Positions 52,166 through 61,533 of a stretch of 64,000 nucleotides of DNA are shown piece after piece. The notes beneath the pieces are model-generated. The model was not told where the DNA came from. It did no database searches and was given only the letters and a program-made list of their open reading frames with translations. Positions within the stretch are counted from its first letter, which is position 1. Each line of letters starts with the position of its first letter. Source of the DNA: Hymenobacter nivis (lineage in GTDB: Bacteria; Bacteroidota; Bacteroidia; Cytophagales; Hymenobacteraceae); NCBI RefSeq assembly GCF_006439025.1, contig NZ_RCYZ01000005.1:124001-188000 (forward strand), read 5' to 3'. The translations under genes were made by a program, and so were the position numbers.

Positions 52166-52293
52166 AATAAAACGCCGGGCGGCACGTCTGGGGCCCCGGG
52201 GCCCTAAACAATCCCGGGGCCCTACTTATTTCGTAGCATTATTTTCTCTATTCGGCCAGTTTTTGGCCTTACTCCCACCCCACCCGCTTTGGC

Positions 52294-53178
52294 ATGAGCA
52301 CCGTACAAATCAAGAAGAACCGCAGCATTGGCCCCGGTCAGCCCTGTTACATCATCGCCGAAATTGGCATCAACCACAACGGCTCCGTCGACATTGCCAA
52401 GCAGTTGATTGACGCCGCGGTGGCCGCCGGTTGCGACGCTGTGAAGTTCCAGAAGCGCACGCCCGAGCTGTGCGTGCCCAAAGACCAGTGGGAAAAGATG
52501 CGCGACACCCCCTGGGGCCGCATGAGCTACATCGACTACAAGCGCAAAACCGAGTTCGGCCTGGAGGAATACACCGCCATCGACGACTACTGTAAGGCGC
52601 GTGGCATCGACTGGTTTGCCTCGTGCTGGGACGAGCCGTCGGTGGATTTCATGGAGCAATTTCAACCCGTGCTGTATAAAATGGCGTCGGCCTCGCTGAC
52701 GGACAAGCCCTTGCTCGACCGCGTGCGCGCTACCGGCCGCCCGCTGATGCTGAGCACCGGCATGAGCACCCAAAACGAGATTACCGACGCCGTGGCTTAC
52801 GTGGGCCTTGATAACCTGATGATTGCGCACAGCACCTCGGCCTACCCCTGCCCCCCGGCCGAGCTGAACCTGCGCATGATCCAGACGCTAATGCAGCAGT
52901 TCCCCGGCACGCCCATCGGCTACTCGGGCCACGAAACCGGCCTGAGCACCACCGTGACGGCCGTGGCCCTGGGCGCGTGCTTTGTGGAGCGCCACTTCAC
53001 CCTCGACCGCGCCATGTGGGGATCTGACCACGCCGCCAGCGTGGAGCCCGGCGGCATGGCCAAGATGGTGCGCGACATCCGCGACACCGAAACCGGCCTC
53101 GGCGACGGCGTGAAGGTGGTGTACGAGAGCGAGAAAGAGCCCTTGCGCCGCCTGCGCCGCGAGGTGACGGCCGCCTAA
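52294..53178 (+). CDS. NeuB-like sugar-acid synthase lacking the SAF domain
   Basis: 294 residues. The PEP-binding barrel is intact: CYIIAEIGINHNGSVDIAKQ, CDAVKFQKRTPE, KMASASLTDKPLL, PLMLSTGMSTQNEI, HSTSAYPCPPAELNLRMI, IGYSGHETGL and ALGACFVERHFTLDRAMWGS. NeuB-type enzymes condense phosphoenolpyruvate with an aldose to make sialic-acid-like 3-deoxy-2-ulosonic acids. Full-length NeuB proteins are about 340-360 residues with a C-terminal SAF (antifreeze-like) domain that covers the active site; this protein stops after the barrel (..LRRLRREVTAA). No SAF-encoding frame follows. The product is therefore probably not ordinary sialic acid. Confidence 0.92.
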   Translation: MSTVQIKKNRSIGPGQPCYIIAEIGINHNGSVDIAKQLIDAAVAAGCDAVKFQKRTPELCVPKDQWEKMRDTPWGRMSYIDYKRKTEFGLEEYTAIDDYCKARGIDWFASCWDEPSVDFMEQFQPVLYKMASASLTDKPLLDRVRATGRPLMLSTGMSTQNEITDAVAYVGLDNLMIAHSTSAYPCPPAELNLRMIQTLMQQFPGTPIGYSGHETGLSTTVTAVALGACFVERHFTLDRAMWGSDHAASVEPGGMAKMVRDIRDTETGLGDGVKVVYESEKEPLRRLRREVTAA

Positions 53179-53223
53179 GCCTTTCGAAAAACGGCCCGAA
53201 TGTGCGGGCCGGCTGAAACTATT

Positions 53224-53260
53224 CGGGCCGCTCGCTTTTTTAGTGAGCGGCCCGCTTTTT
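53224..53260 (+). terminator. Terminator at the end of the surface-sugar cluster
   Basis: CGGGCCGCTC (53224-53233) pairs with GAGCGGCCCG (53245-53254) and is followed by CTTTTT. It closes the cluster after the NeuB-like gene. Confidence 0.75.
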
Positions 53261-53297
53261 GGGGCCCCACGCCCCCGCCGCCCCAACCCATCCCGTT

Positions 53298-54347
53298 ATG
53301 CTGGAGACGATAAGCAGATTTTACGATGGCCTGAGCCCGGTGGGCCGCACCACGGCCATCACCACGCCCATCCTGCTGCTGGCGGTGGTGGTGCTGCTGG
53401 TGCTCGAGCGCAAGTACCCCTACCGCAAGGGCCTGCCGTTCTTCCGCGAAGGGCTGTTTCTGGACCTGTTCTGGTACACGCTGGTGCAGAGCTACTTCCT
53501 GCAAATCCTCATTTTTGGGTTCATCATCGCGCCGCTGGCCAAGCACTTCGGGGCCCAGTTTCACTGGGTGAGCAGCTGGCCAGTGGCGGCGCAGGTGGGC
53601 TTTTTCGTGGTCACGCACGACTTCTACATCTACTGGTTTCACCGCTTCCAGCACAACAGCGCCTTTTTCTGGCGCACCCACGAGGCGCACCACTCGGGCA
53701 AGCAGGTGGACTGGCTGGCCGGCTCGCGCTCGCACATCGTCGAAATCATCATTAACCAAACCATCGAGTTTGCGCCCATTGTTTTGCTGGGGGCCAACCC
53801 CATCGTGGTGCCCATCAAGGCCCTGATTGACGCCGTGTGGGGCATGTACATCCACGCCAATGTGGACGTGCACTCGGGCAAATTGCAGTACGTCATTAAC
53901 GGGCCCGAGATGCACCTCTGGCACCACGCCGACCACGAGGAGGTGTACTTCGCCAATTTCTCGACCAAGTTTGCGGTGTGGGACTGGCTGTTTGGCACCG
54001 CCTACCTGCCCGAGGGGCGCAAGCCCATCCGCTGGGGCCTGCCCTACGCCTTCCCGAAGGATTACTTCTTGCAGCACGCCTTTTCGGTGCACCGCTTCGA
54101 TGAGGGGGCCCTAGCTGAAAAATCGGCCCTGTTCCGGCACTACCACGGCCTGCGCTTCCGGGTGCTGCGCTGGGTGGGCCAGCGCGTGCCCGCGGCTAAG
54201 GTATTGCAGGGCTGGGACGTGCCCGATGGGGCCCCGGAAACCGTGGCGCGCCGCCCTGGCGACGCCCCCGGCGACAACCCCGGGGCCGCCGCGCCCGTTA
54301 TTCTGGCTCCGGCCGAGTCGGCCCAGTCCGTTAGCGCCCTGTCTTGA
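53298..54347 (+). CDS. Sterol desaturase / fatty acid hydroxylase family membrane protein
   Basis: 349 residues from the ATG at 53298. Several membrane segments (ITTPILLLAVVVLLVLE, YFLQILIFGFIIAPL) surround the di-iron histidine clusters HDFYIYWFHRFQH, THEAHHSGKQ and HLWHHADHEE that define the family. Members add a hydroxyl or double bond to lipids; the lipid here is unknown. The C-terminal 60 residues are Ala/Pro-rich. The stop overlaps the TTG start of the next gene, so the two are coupled. A terminator separates it from the sugar cluster upstream. Confidence 0.9.
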   Translation: MLETISRFYDGLSPVGRTTAITTPILLLAVVVLLVLERKYPYRKGLPFFREGLFLDLFWYTLVQSYFLQILIFGFIIAPLAKHFGAQFHWVSSWPVAAQVGFFVVTHDFYIYWFHRFQHNSAFFWRTHEAHHSGKQVDWLAGSRSHIVEIIINQTIEFAPIVLLGANPIVVPIKALIDAVWGMYIHANVDVHSGKLQYVINGPEMHLWHHADHEEVYFANFSTKFAVWDWLFGTAYLPEGRKPIRWGLPYAFPKDYFLQHAFSVHRFDEGALAEKSALFRHYHGLRFRVLRWVGQRVPAAKVLQGWDVPDGAPETVARRPGDAPGDNPGAAAPVILAPAESAQSVSALS

Positions 54348-54727
54348 ATCTAGTTGCCAATTCCGCCTGGCTCTACCTAGTCATCGCTTCCGTAATGGAA
54401 GTGTGCTGGAACTACAGCCTGAAGTACACCAGCGTTGCCAAAATAAAGGCCATTGACTGGTCGCAGTTCTTTGCGACCCCGGCCGGCATCTACACCCTGC
54501 TGCCGGCCATCGGCTACGTGGCTTTTGGGGTGGCCAACGTGTTTTTTTTCTCGAAGGCCTTGAACCAGATTCCCGCCAGCACTGCCTTCGCGGTGTGGAT
54601 GGGCATTGCCCTGGTCGGCATCAAAGTAGTGGACACCCTCGTACTTAAGGAGCCGTTCAGTGCGTGGCACGTGCTATACATCGGGTTCATCCTGGTCGGT
54701 ATCGTAGGCCTGAAGCGCTCCGCGTAG
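54344..54727 (+). CDS. Small multidrug resistance (SMR) family transporter
   Basis: 127 residues with a TTG start at 54344 that overlaps the previous stop; no ATG gives the first helix. Four membrane helices are seen. Helix 1 (WLYLVIASVMEVCWNYSLKY) contains the essential membrane Glu of EmrE-like proteins. The second half has YVAFGVANVFFFSKALNQIP and AFAVWMGIALVGIKVVDTLV. The family exports cationic drugs, guanidinium or polyamines as antiparallel dimers. Only one SMR gene is present, so it would have to form a dual-topology homodimer. Confidence 0.9.
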   Translation: MNLVANSAWLYLVIASVMEVCWNYSLKYTSVAKIKAIDWSQFFATPAGIYTLLPAIGYVAFGVANVFFFSKALNQIPASTAFAVWMGIALVGIKVVDTLVLKEPFSAWHVLYIGFILVGIVGLKRSA

Positions 54728-54755
54728 GGCCCCCACTTTACTTTTCGTTTCCGCT

Positions 54756-55412
54756 ATGATCCGCCTGATGCTTGCCGACGACCATGCCATCCTGCGCGAC
54801 GGACTGCGGTCGCTGCTCGCTGCCGAGCCCGGCATCGACGTGGTGGGCGAGGCCGGCGACGGCGCCGAACTGCTGGCGCTGCTGGCTACCACGCCCGCCG
54901 ATGTGGTGCTGATGGACATCAACATGCCCGTGCTCGACGGCTTTGAGGCCACGGCCGAGTTGCGGCAGCGCTTTCCCGACGTGAAGGTACTGGTGCTCAG
55001 TATGCTCGACCACGAGCACTACGTGTTGCGGATGCTCCAGGCCGGGGCCTTGGGCTACGTGCTGAAGAACGCCGCTTTCCAGGAAATTACCCACGCCATC
55101 CGCACTGTGGCAGCGGGGCAGCGCTTTTTGTGCACCGAAATCGGGCTCAACATGCTTTACAAGGCCGCGGGGGGGGCCCCGCCCGCCAGCCCTGAGCAGG
55201 CAGAGCCCGTCGCCGGCGTGGGCCTTACCGCCCGCGAGTTGGAAGTGCTCCGGCTCATCGCCGAGGGCCTTACCAACAGCGAAATTGCCGACAAGCTCTT
55301 CACCAGCAAGCGCACCATCGAAACCCACCGCCAGAACATCATCGGCAAAACCGGCGTCAAGAATACGGCCGCCCTCATCAAGCTGGCCGTCCGCCAGGGC
55401 CTCATTAGCTAA
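54756..55412 (+). CDS. NarL/FixJ-type response regulator
   Basis: 218 residues. The receiver domain (1-120) has IRLMLADDHAILRDGLRSLL, the phospho-acceptor Asp in DVVLMDINMPVLDG and the Lys in YVLKNAAFQE. The LuxR-type helix-turn-helix (about 150-215) has LTARELEVLRLIAEGLTNSE and KRTIETHRQNIIGKTGVKN. It would bind DNA after phosphorylation by a kinase that is not encoded next to it in this window. It starts 29 bases after the SMR gene. Confidence 0.93.
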   Translation: MIRLMLADDHAILRDGLRSLLAAEPGIDVVGEAGDGAELLALLATTPADVVLMDINMPVLDGFEATAELRQRFPDVKVLVLSMLDHEHYVLRMLQAGALGYVLKNAAFQEITHAIRTVAAGQRFLCTEIGLNMLYKAAGGAPPASPEQAEPVAGVGLTARELEVLRLIAEGLTNSEIADKLFTSKRTIETHRQNIIGKTGVKNTAALIKLAVRQGLIS

Positions 55413-55452
55413 GGCCCTACTGCTTATTTAATATTAGCTAAGGCCTTACACC

Positions 55453-56175
55453 TTAGTTTAATATCCCGCCAATGGTGCCGATGGTAAGGGCCACAATGGC
55501 GGTGTTGAACACGAACGAGATGAGGCCATGGAGCAGAGCTATGCGCCGGATTGCGCGGCTGCTAATTCCCACGTCGGCCGTTTGGGCCGTCATGCCCACC
55601 ACAAAGGAGAAGTAGGCGAAATCGAGGTAGTTGGGTTCGAGCTTTTTCTTGTCCTTGCCCTTCGCGTCGTCGTTGTCGTCGGGAAATACCAGACCGCCTT
55701 CGTCGTGGCCGGCCTCGTCGGCGTCGTAGTAGCTGTGGGCGTAGCGCAGCGTGAACACGCAGTGCACCAGCGACCAAGCCACGGCCACGGCCCCCACGCC
55801 CAGGGCCAGGTGCAGTGCTTTGGCGTCCTTGGGTACGCCTTTGAGGGTGCCCAGTAGCCCCACCACAGCCACGAGGCTGGCCAAGGCCCCCGCCAACACC
55901 ACCACAAAGGCGGCCGTGCGGGGCAGGTCTTCGGCAGCGGCCACGCGGCGAATGTCGTCGACGTCGGCCACCCGCATCAGCACCACCACCAGCACCAGCA
56001 GGGTACCCCCGAAGGCATCCCAGGCGGCAACGGCGCGGGCCAGGGGCCCCAGCGCGGCGGGGGCCAGCCACAGGGCCAGGCCGGCTGCCGCCAGGGCCAG
56101 GGCCAGGCGCCCCGGCAGGGCCAGCAAATGGTGCCAGAACGAGGGCTTAGCGGCCGCAGCGGGGGGTATTGTCAT
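55453..56175 (-). CDS. DUF1345 family membrane protein
   Basis: 240 residues from the ATG at 56175; a longer frame upstream has no support. It has about five to six membrane helices and the DUF1345 pattern HCVFTLRYAHSYYDADEAGH, an acidic loop (VFPDDNDDAKGKDKKK), then LDFAYFSFVVGMTAQTADVG and RRIALLHGLISFVFNTAIV. The function of the family is unknown. It converges on the response regulator and is divergent from the nicotinate phosphoribosyltransferase gene. Confidence 0.88.
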   Translation of the reverse strand: MTIPPAAAAKPSFWHHLLALPGRLALALAAAGLALWLAPAALGPLARAVAAWDAFGGTLLVLVVVLMRVADVDDIRRVAAAEDLPRTAAFVVVLAGALASLVAVVGLLGTLKGVPKDAKALHLALGVGAVAVAWSLVHCVFTLRYAHSYYDADEAGHDEGGLVFPDDNDDAKGKDKKKLEPNYLDFAYFSFVVGMTAQTADVGISSRAIRRIALLHGLISFVFNTAIVALTIGTIGGILN

Positions 56176-56268
56176 GGGGCCCCAAGGTAAGCCCGGGCCC
56201 GTGTTGGTTGGCTGAACGCCGGGGCCCCGGCGGGGGGCCGTGCGCCGGATTTCCCTTTCTTTGCCGGC

Positions 56269-57759
56269 ATGAACCCCGCCCCCCTCTCCGGCCTCTACGC
56301 CCCCTCGCTCGCCCTCGTCACCGATTTGTACCAGCTCACGATGGCCTACGGCTACTGGCAGCAGGGCATGCACGACCGCGAGGCCGTGTTCCACCTCTAC
56401 TTCCGCAAGGCCCCGTTCCAGGGCGGCTACGCGGTGGCCGCCGGCCTGGCCCTGGCCGTGGACTGGCTGGAAAACCTGCGCTTTTCGGACGACGACCTGG
56501 CCTACCTCGGCGGCCTGCGCGGCAGCAAGGGCACGCCGCTGTTCCCGCCCGATTTCCTGGCCTACCTGCGCGACTTGAAATTTACCTGCGACGTGGACGC
56601 CGTGCCCGAGGGCACCGCGGTGTTCGGCAACGAGCCACTTATGCGCATCCAGGGGCCCCTACTGCAAGCCCAGCTGCTCGAAACGGCCTTGCTCACGCTC
56701 GTCAATTTCCAGACCCTCATCGCCACCAAGGCCGCCCGTATCCGCGAGGCTGCGGGGCCCCACGACCAGATTTTGGAGTTTGGCCTGCGCCGCGCCCAGG
56801 GCTTTGATGGGGGCCTGGGGGCCAGCCGGGCGGCCTACCTCGGCGGGGCCGACGCCACTAGTAACGTGCTGGCCGGCCAGCGCTACGGCCTACCCGTGCG
56901 CGGCACCCACGCCCACAGCTGGGTCATGTCGTTTGCTAATGAGGAAGAGGCCTTTACGGCTTACGCCCAGGCGTTTCCCGACGACTCAGTGTTCCTGGTG
57001 GATACCTACGACACGCTCGACGGTGTGCGCCACGCCATCGAAGTGGCCAAAAAAATGCGCGCCGACGGCCACGAGCTGGGCGGCATCCGCCTCGACTCGG
57101 GCGACCTGGCCTACCTCAGCCGCGGGGCCCGGGAGCTGCTCGACGCCGCCGGGTTTGAGAAAGTGCGCATCGTGGCCAGCAACGACCTGGAGGAAAACCT
57201 CATCACCAGCCTCAAGCAGCAAGGGGCCCGCATCGACACCTGGGGCGTGGGCACCCAGCTCGTGACGGCCTACAACCAAGCGGCCCTGGGGGGCGTGTAC
57301 AAGCTGGCCGCCCTGCGCACGGCCGACGGCACGGGCTGGGATTTCACCATCAAGCTCAGCGAGCAGATTGCCAAAACCAGCATCCCCGGCATCTTGCAGG
57401 TGCGCCGCTACCTCGACGACCACGGCCGCCCGCGGGCCGACATGCTCTACAACACCGCCGCGCCCCTACCCGAACGCCTCGTGCTCGTGGACCCCAACGA
57501 CGCCACCCGCCGCCGCCCGGTGCGCCCCGGGGCCCCCTTCCGCGAGCTGCTGGAGCCCGTGTTTCGCCAGGGCCGCCGCGTGCTCGACTTGCCCACCCTG
57601 GCCGAGAGCCGCGCACTCGCCCAGCGCGAAGTGGCCAGCCTCGACCCCGCCGTGCGCCGCTTCCTCAACCCCCACACCTACCCCGTGGGCCTGGAGCTGG
57701 GCCTCTACGACTACCGCACGGAGCTCATCCTGGCCAAGCGCCCCCAGCGCCCGGCGTAG
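56269..57759 (+). CDS. pncB: Nicotinate phosphoribosyltransferase
   Basis: 496 residues. Conserved parts are [79 protein letters not shown], the active-site region [11 protein letters not shown] and the phosphate-binding [20 protein letters not shown]. It joins nicotinate to PRPP to make nicotinate mononucleotide in the NAD salvage route. The length and motifs fit the longer bacterial PncB group. It is a single gene unit. Confidence 0.94.
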   Translation: MNPAPLSGLYAPSLALVTDLYQLTMAYGYWQQGMHDREAVFHLYFRKAPFQGGYAVAAGLALAVDWLENLRFSDDDLAYLGGLRGSKGTPLFPPDFLAYLRDLKFTCDVDAVPEGTAVFGNEPLMRIQGPLLQAQLLETALLTLVNFQTLIATKAARIREAAGPHDQILEFGLRRAQGFDGGLGASRAAYLGGADATSNVLAGQRYGLPVRGTHAHSWVMSFANEEEAFTAYAQAFPDDSVFLVDTYDTLDGVRHAIEVAKKMRADGHELGGIRLDSGDLAYLSRGARELLDAAGFEKVRIVASNDLEENLITSLKQQGARIDTWGVGTQLVTAYNQAALGGVYKLAALRTADGTGWDFTIKLSEQIAKTSIPGILQVRRYLDDHGRPRADMLYNTAAPLPERLVLVDPNDATRRRPVRPGAPFRELLEPVFRQGRRVLDLPTLAESRALAQREVASLDPAVRRFLNPHTYPVGLELGLYDYRTELILAKRPQRPA

Positions 57760-57823
57760 GGCCCCGGCGCGGCCGCGGCGGCTGGGCTTACGTACACGGC
57801 AGCGCACCATTTCCTGACCGTAT

Positions 57824-58474
57824 ATGCCTGCGACCAATTTTTTCGCCCGCCCCGCCTATTTTATCCGCGAGCACATCGGGTTTCTGAAGTTGAAGGACAC
57901 CTTCGACATTTTGGACGCCGAAACCAAGGAGCACATCGGCTACGCCACGGAGGAAAACCCCGCCTGGGTGAACTGGACGCGCCTGCTGCTCCAGAAGTAC
58001 CGGATGCCCACCACCGTGGTCGTGCGTACCCTCGCCGACGATGCGCCCGTGCTGCGCCTGAGGCGCGGCTGGCGGTTCCTGCGCTCCAAAATCCGCGTTT
58101 ACGACGGCCAAGACGAATTGCTGGGCTATTTCGAGAGCAAAATCCTGACCTTGGGCGGCGGCTTCCACGTTTACAACGCCCGGGGCATCCGCGTGGCCGA
58201 CATCAACGGCAACTGGATCGGCCGGAACTTCCGCTTCCTCGACGCCGGCGGCGAGGCCCTGGGGCTGGTCACCAAAAAGTGGGCGGGCATCGGCCGCGAG
58301 CTGTTCACTACCTCCGACAATTACTTGATTTCCCTCACTGACCGGGGCACCGCGCAGCCCGCCACGGCTGCCTTGCTACTGGCCGCTGGCCTGGCCGTCG
58401 ACGCGCTCTACAAGGAAGCCCGCAGCCAGGCCACCGGCACCACTACCGGCGACTTCAGCTACACGCCGGGGTAG
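57824..58474 (+). CDS. LURP-one/phospholipid scramblase-like protein
   Basis: 216 residues. The tubby-like beta-barrel pattern of LURP-one and scramblase-related proteins is visible: FDILDAETKEHIGYATEE, VLRLRRGWRFLRSKIRVYDG, LLGYFESKILTLGGGFHVYN, GNWIGRNFRFLD and GLVTKKWAGIGRELFTTSDN. The end contains a hydrophobic stretch (ATAALLLAAGLAVDALYKEA). Bacterial members have no well-established role; membrane binding is possible. It lies 64 bases after pncB in the same direction but shows no functional link. Confidence 0.8.
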   Translation: MPATNFFARPAYFIREHIGFLKLKDTFDILDAETKEHIGYATEENPAWVNWTRLLLQKYRMPTTVVVRTLADDAPVLRLRRGWRFLRSKIRVYDGQDELLGYFESKILTLGGGFHVYNARGIRVADINGNWIGRNFRFLDAGGEALGLVTKKWAGIGRELFTTSDNYLISLTDRGTAQPATAALLLAAGLAVDALYKEARSQATGTTTGDFSYTPG

Positions 58475-58497
58475 CCAAACCGGGGCCCTACCGACCA

Positions 58498-58565
58498 GCG
58501 GGCTGTAAAAACAAAGCCGCCGTTACTGCCAAGGCAGCAACGGCGGCTTTGTTTTTACAGCCCGC
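58498..58565. terminator. Large bidirectional terminator
   Basis: A 27-base arm starting GCGGGCTGTAAAAACAAAGC (58498) pairs perfectly with its complement ending at 58565, with A and T tracts inside the stem. It lies between two converging genes (scramblase-like and lpdA). Confidence 0.88.
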
Positions 58566-58577
58566 AGGGGGAACTGA

Positions 58578-59984
58578 CTACATGTGGATGGCCCGGTTGT
58601 CCGTGGCGGCCAGGCAGGCTTCTTTCATGGCCTCGGCGTAGGTGGGGTGGGCGTGGCTCATGCGGGCCACGTCCTCGGCGGAGGCGCGGAACTCCATGGC
58701 CGTCACGGCCTCGGCGATGAGGTCGGCGATGCGGGGCCCGATCATGTGCACGCCCAGGATTTCGTCGGTCGTCTTGTCGGCCAGCACCTTCACGAAGCCG
58801 TCGGTGTCCATGCTGGCGCGGGCGCGGCCGCTAGCCTTGAAGGGGAACGAGCCCACTTTGTAGGCCTTGCCCTCCTGCTTGAGCTGCTCCTCGGTGTAGC
58901 CCACGCCGGCCACCTCGGGCCAGGTGTACACCACCCCGGGGATGAGCAGGTAGTTGATGTGCGGCTTCTGGCCGGCAATGGTTTCGGCCACGAACGTGCC
59001 TTCTTCCTCGGCCTTGTGGGCCAGCATGGCCCCGCGCACCACGTCGCCGATGGCGTAGATGCCGGGCACGTTGGTTTGCAGGTGCGCGTCGACCTTGATG
59101 CGGCCGCGCTCTTCCATTTGCACACCGGCGGCTTCCAGGTTGAGGCCCGCCGTGTAGGGCGAGCGGCCCACGGCCACGAGGCAGTAGTCGCCCTCCAGCT
59201 TCAGCTCCTCGCCCTTGGGCGTGGTGGCCGTCACAGTCACCACGTCGCCGGCGCGGGTGGCGCCGGTCACCTTGTGGCCGAGGTAGAACTGGATGCCGAT
59301 TTTGCCCAAAATGCGCTTAAGCTCCTTGCCCAGGGCCAGGTCCATGGTCGGGATGAGGCTGTCGGTGTACTCCACCACCGACACCTTGGCGCCGATGCGG
59401 GCGTAAATCGAGGCCATTTCCAGGCCAATCACGCCGCCGCCAATCACAATAAAGTGCTTGGGCACCTCGCGGATGGTGAGGGCCTCGGTGCTGGTGATGA
59501 TGCGCTGCTTGTCTTGCTGAATGAACGGCAGCACCGTGGGCTTCGAGCCGGTGGCGATGATGACGTTCTTGGTTTCGATCTGCTGGGCCGCGCCGCCGCC
59601 GGTGGGCGCAATGCTGATGTGGTTCTTGTCAACGAACGAGCCGACGCCGGCCAGCACGTCGATTTTGTTCTTTTTCATGAGGTACGCAATGCCGTCCACA
59701 TTGGCTTTCACCACGCCGCCCTTGCGGTCCATCATCTGGTTCATGTTCACCGCCAGGTCTTTCAGCTCAATGCCGTGCTCCTTGAACGTGGTGTGCGCGT
59801 TGTGGTAATGCTCGGTGCTGTCGAGCAAGGCCTTGCTCGGAATGCAGCCCACGTTGAGGCAGGTGCCACCCAGGGTGGGGTATTTCTCGATCAGCGCGGT
59901 TTTGAAGCCGAGTTGGGCGCAGCGAATGGCCGCCACATAGCCGCCGGGGCCGCTACCGATTACCGTAACGTCGTATTGGTTCAT
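58578..59984 (-). CDS. lpdA: Dihydrolipoyl dehydrogenase
   Basis: 468 residues. FAD-binding start VTVIGSGPGGYVAAIRCAQL, the redox disulfide GGTCLNVGCIPSK (Cys 43 and 48), NAD-binding IVIGGGVIGLEMASIYARIG and the C-terminal His-Glu pair in MSHAHPTYAEAMKEA define the enzyme. It reoxidises dihydrolipoamide of 2-oxoacid dehydrogenases or the glycine cleavage system. No E1 or E2 gene is adjacent, so it is probably shared between complexes. A -7-like TACCTTTA (60010-60017, minus strand) lies 26 bases upstream of the start. Confidence 0.95.
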   Translation of the reverse strand: MNQYDVTVIGSGPGGYVAAIRCAQLGFKTALIEKYPTLGGTCLNVGCIPSKALLDSTEHYHNAHTTFKEHGIELKDLAVNMNQMMDRKGGVVKANVDGIAYLMKKNKIDVLAGVGSFVDKNHISIAPTGGGAAQQIETKNVIIATGSKPTVLPFIQQDKQRIITSTEALTIREVPKHFIVIGGGVIGLEMASIYARIGAKVSVVEYTDSLIPTMDLALGKELKRILGKIGIQFYLGHKVTGATRAGDVVTVTATTPKGEELKLEGDYCLVAVGRSPYTAGLNLEAAGVQMEERGRIKVDAHLQTNVPGIYAIGDVVRGAMLAHKAEEEGTFVAETIAGQKPHINYLLIPGVVYTWPEVAGVGYTEEQLKQEGKAYKVGSFPFKASGRARASMDTDGFVKVLADKTTDEILGVHMIGPRIADLIAEAVTAMEFRASAEDVARMSHAHPTYAEAMKEACLAATDNRAIHM

Positions 59985-60074
59985 AAAAGCGAAAAGTCGG
60001 TTAAACGCCTAAAGGTACGGCGAAACCGGCTGCCGCCGGGGCCCCCAGCGCCCCCCGGGGCCCCCGAAAATCCA

Positions 60075-60105
60075 AAAAGCCCAACCGTAGCACGGTTGGG
60101 CTTTT
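60075..60105. terminator. Bidirectional terminator below the roadblock cluster
   Basis: AAAAGCCCAACCG (60075-60087) pairs perfectly with CGGTTGGGCTTTT (60093-60105) over TAGCA. It ends the minus-strand roadblock cluster and isolates the lpdA gene. Confidence 0.85.
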
Positions 60106-60122
60106 CAGTTTTCCTCATCCCA

Positions 60123-60716
60123 TTAATTGAGGCATTCGGCGTTGGCGCGCAGCACTTCGCGGGCAACGGCCAGGTTGGTGTCGCGCATGTTCACCACCAA
60201 GTAGATGAACTTGGTCCCGCTCGTGCTGAGCTTGATCAGGTGCAGCTGGTTGGTGAGCGTAATGAGGATGTCCTCAATCGTTTCACCGCTCAGCTTCAGG
60301 GCCGTCATGGCCTTTTGCTTTTGCTTCACCACTTCCGTGTTGTAAGCCGCCGCCGTGTCGGGGTTAATGGACGGCGAGTTCGAGTGCGAGGCTAAGCTCA
60401 TGCCCGACACGGCGTCCACCACTGCTACGGCCATCAGCTGCGGCAAATCGGCCAGGATGGCGGCAATAGCCCCCGCGGCCGCTTGGTGCGGGCCGGGGAC
60501 CCCGGTGGCCGCCGGGAGGGCAACCGGGGCGGGAGCCCCGGCGGCCGCAAGGGGTTCAGCTGCGCTGGGGGCTCCGGCCGCGCCCAAGGGCACGTCGGGC
60601 ACCTCCGCCGCGGCAGGAGGCGCAGTGGTATCAGGGGGCCCCGCAAAAGCGAGGGCGGCGAGGGCAATTTCCTGGTTTTTCTTCTCGACTAATTTTCGGT
60701 AGGTCCTCGCTTTCAC
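60123..60716 (-). CDS. Roadblock/LC7-like protein with a Pro/Ala-rich N-terminal linker
   Basis: 197 residues, with a GTG start at 60716 that is not certain. Residues 25-85 are Pro/Ala-rich. Residues about 88-197 form a roadblock/LC7-like domain: ILADLPQLMAVAVVDAVSGM, LASHSNSPSINPDTAAAYNT, ETIEDILITLTNQLHLIKLS and the final strand and helix KFIYLVVNMRDTNLAVAREV. Bacterial roadblock proteins such as MglB are small-GTPase partners or scaffolds; no GTPase gene is in the window. The domain is almost identical to that of the gene at 62066-62446, including at base level, so one is a recent copy with an added linker. Confidence 0.7.
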   Translation of the reverse strand: MKARTYRKLVEKKNQEIALAALAFAGPPDTTAPPAAAEVPDVPLGAAGAPSAAEPLAAAGAPAPVALPAATGVPGPHQAAAGAIAAILADLPQLMAVAVVDAVSGMSLASHSNSPSINPDTAAAYNTEVVKQKQKAMTALKLSGETIEDILITLTNQLHLIKLSTSGTKFIYLVVNMRDTNLAVAREVLRANAECLN

Positions 60717-60752
60717 ATTGGGCGGCCGGGCGGCACTGGGGAAACCATCGGG

Positions 60753-61463
60753 TTAGAAAAACAGCCAGTGGCGGCGCTTGGGCGCGGCGGGGGCCGTGCT
60801 AGCGGCAGCTGTGCTGGCAACAACCGCACCGGCGGGCCGCAGCGTCACGGCGGCGGGGGCTACGCCACGCACGGCAACTTCCTGGCTGGCCAAACCGCCG
60901 TAGCCGTACTGGAGCGTGGTGGCCGTACCGGCCGGCACGCGCAGCAGGTAGCTGCCGTCGGCGTTGGTACTCACGCCGTTGCGGGTGCCTTTGTGCATTA
61001 CTGTGGCGCCCACCAGGGGCTGGCCGGCCTCGTCCAAAATGCGGCCGTGCACGAGCACCATGCTGCTAGCGGCAGCTTCGGCGCTTTCGGCACCCAGGGG
61101 CATGGCCGTTTCGGCGCTGGCGGCGGGCAGGTTACCAGCGGCGGGCAAGCCCGTGCCGGCCATGGTCACGCCGGCCAACAGGGCCCCCGTAGCCACCAGG
61201 GCCAGGGCCCGCTGGCGGAAGCGCACGGGCTGGGCCCGCACGTACTGCACTTGCTTCTGCACCCAGCTGGGGCTAGCGGCTTGCTCGTCGCCCAGCTGGT
61301 GCCAGCGCGTGAGGGTTTCGTGGGCCTGGGTGTTGTCGCTGCGCAGGTATTGTTCCACGGCCTGGGCCGAGGCGCGGGCGAGGTCGCCGCGCAGGTAGGC
61401 GTCGCGGTACACCGGCAGCAGCTCGCCGGTCTGGGGGTCGAAGGGGGTAGCGGTCAGTTTCAT
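60753..61463 (-). CDS. Membrane-anchored protein with a carboxypeptidase-regulatory-like domain
   Basis: 236 residues from the ATG at 61463. The N-terminal part (about 1-85, FDPQTGELLPVYRDAYLRGD and QYLRSDNTQAHETLTRWHQL) looks cytoplasmic and helical, like the start of anti-sigma-type proteins. One membrane helix (ALALVATGALLAGVTMAGTG, about 85-105) follows. The outer part has a carboxypeptidase-D regulatory-like beta-sandwich (about 135-205, VLVHGRILDEAGQPLVGATV, GVSTNADGSYLLRVPAG) and an Ala-rich tail ending KRRHWLFF. It sits between two roadblock-like genes, so it may be the membrane partner through which they act. That link is inference. Confidence 0.72.
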   Translation of the reverse strand: MKLTATPFDPQTGELLPVYRDAYLRGDLARASAQAVEQYLRSDNTQAHETLTRWHQLGDEQAASPSWVQKQVQYVRAQPVRFRQRALALVATGALLAGVTMAGTGLPAAGNLPAASAETAMPLGAESAEAAASSMVLVHGRILDEAGQPLVGATVMHKGTRNGVSTNADGSYLLRVPAGTATTLQYGYGGLASQEVAVRGVAPAAVTLRPAGAVVASTAAASTAPAAPKRRHWLFF

Positions 61464-61533
61464 AGCTTTGGAAAGAGAGTGAGAGTGAAACGAAAAAGGG
61501 GTGAAACGAAGAGGCAACCAATGGGGGCCCCGG

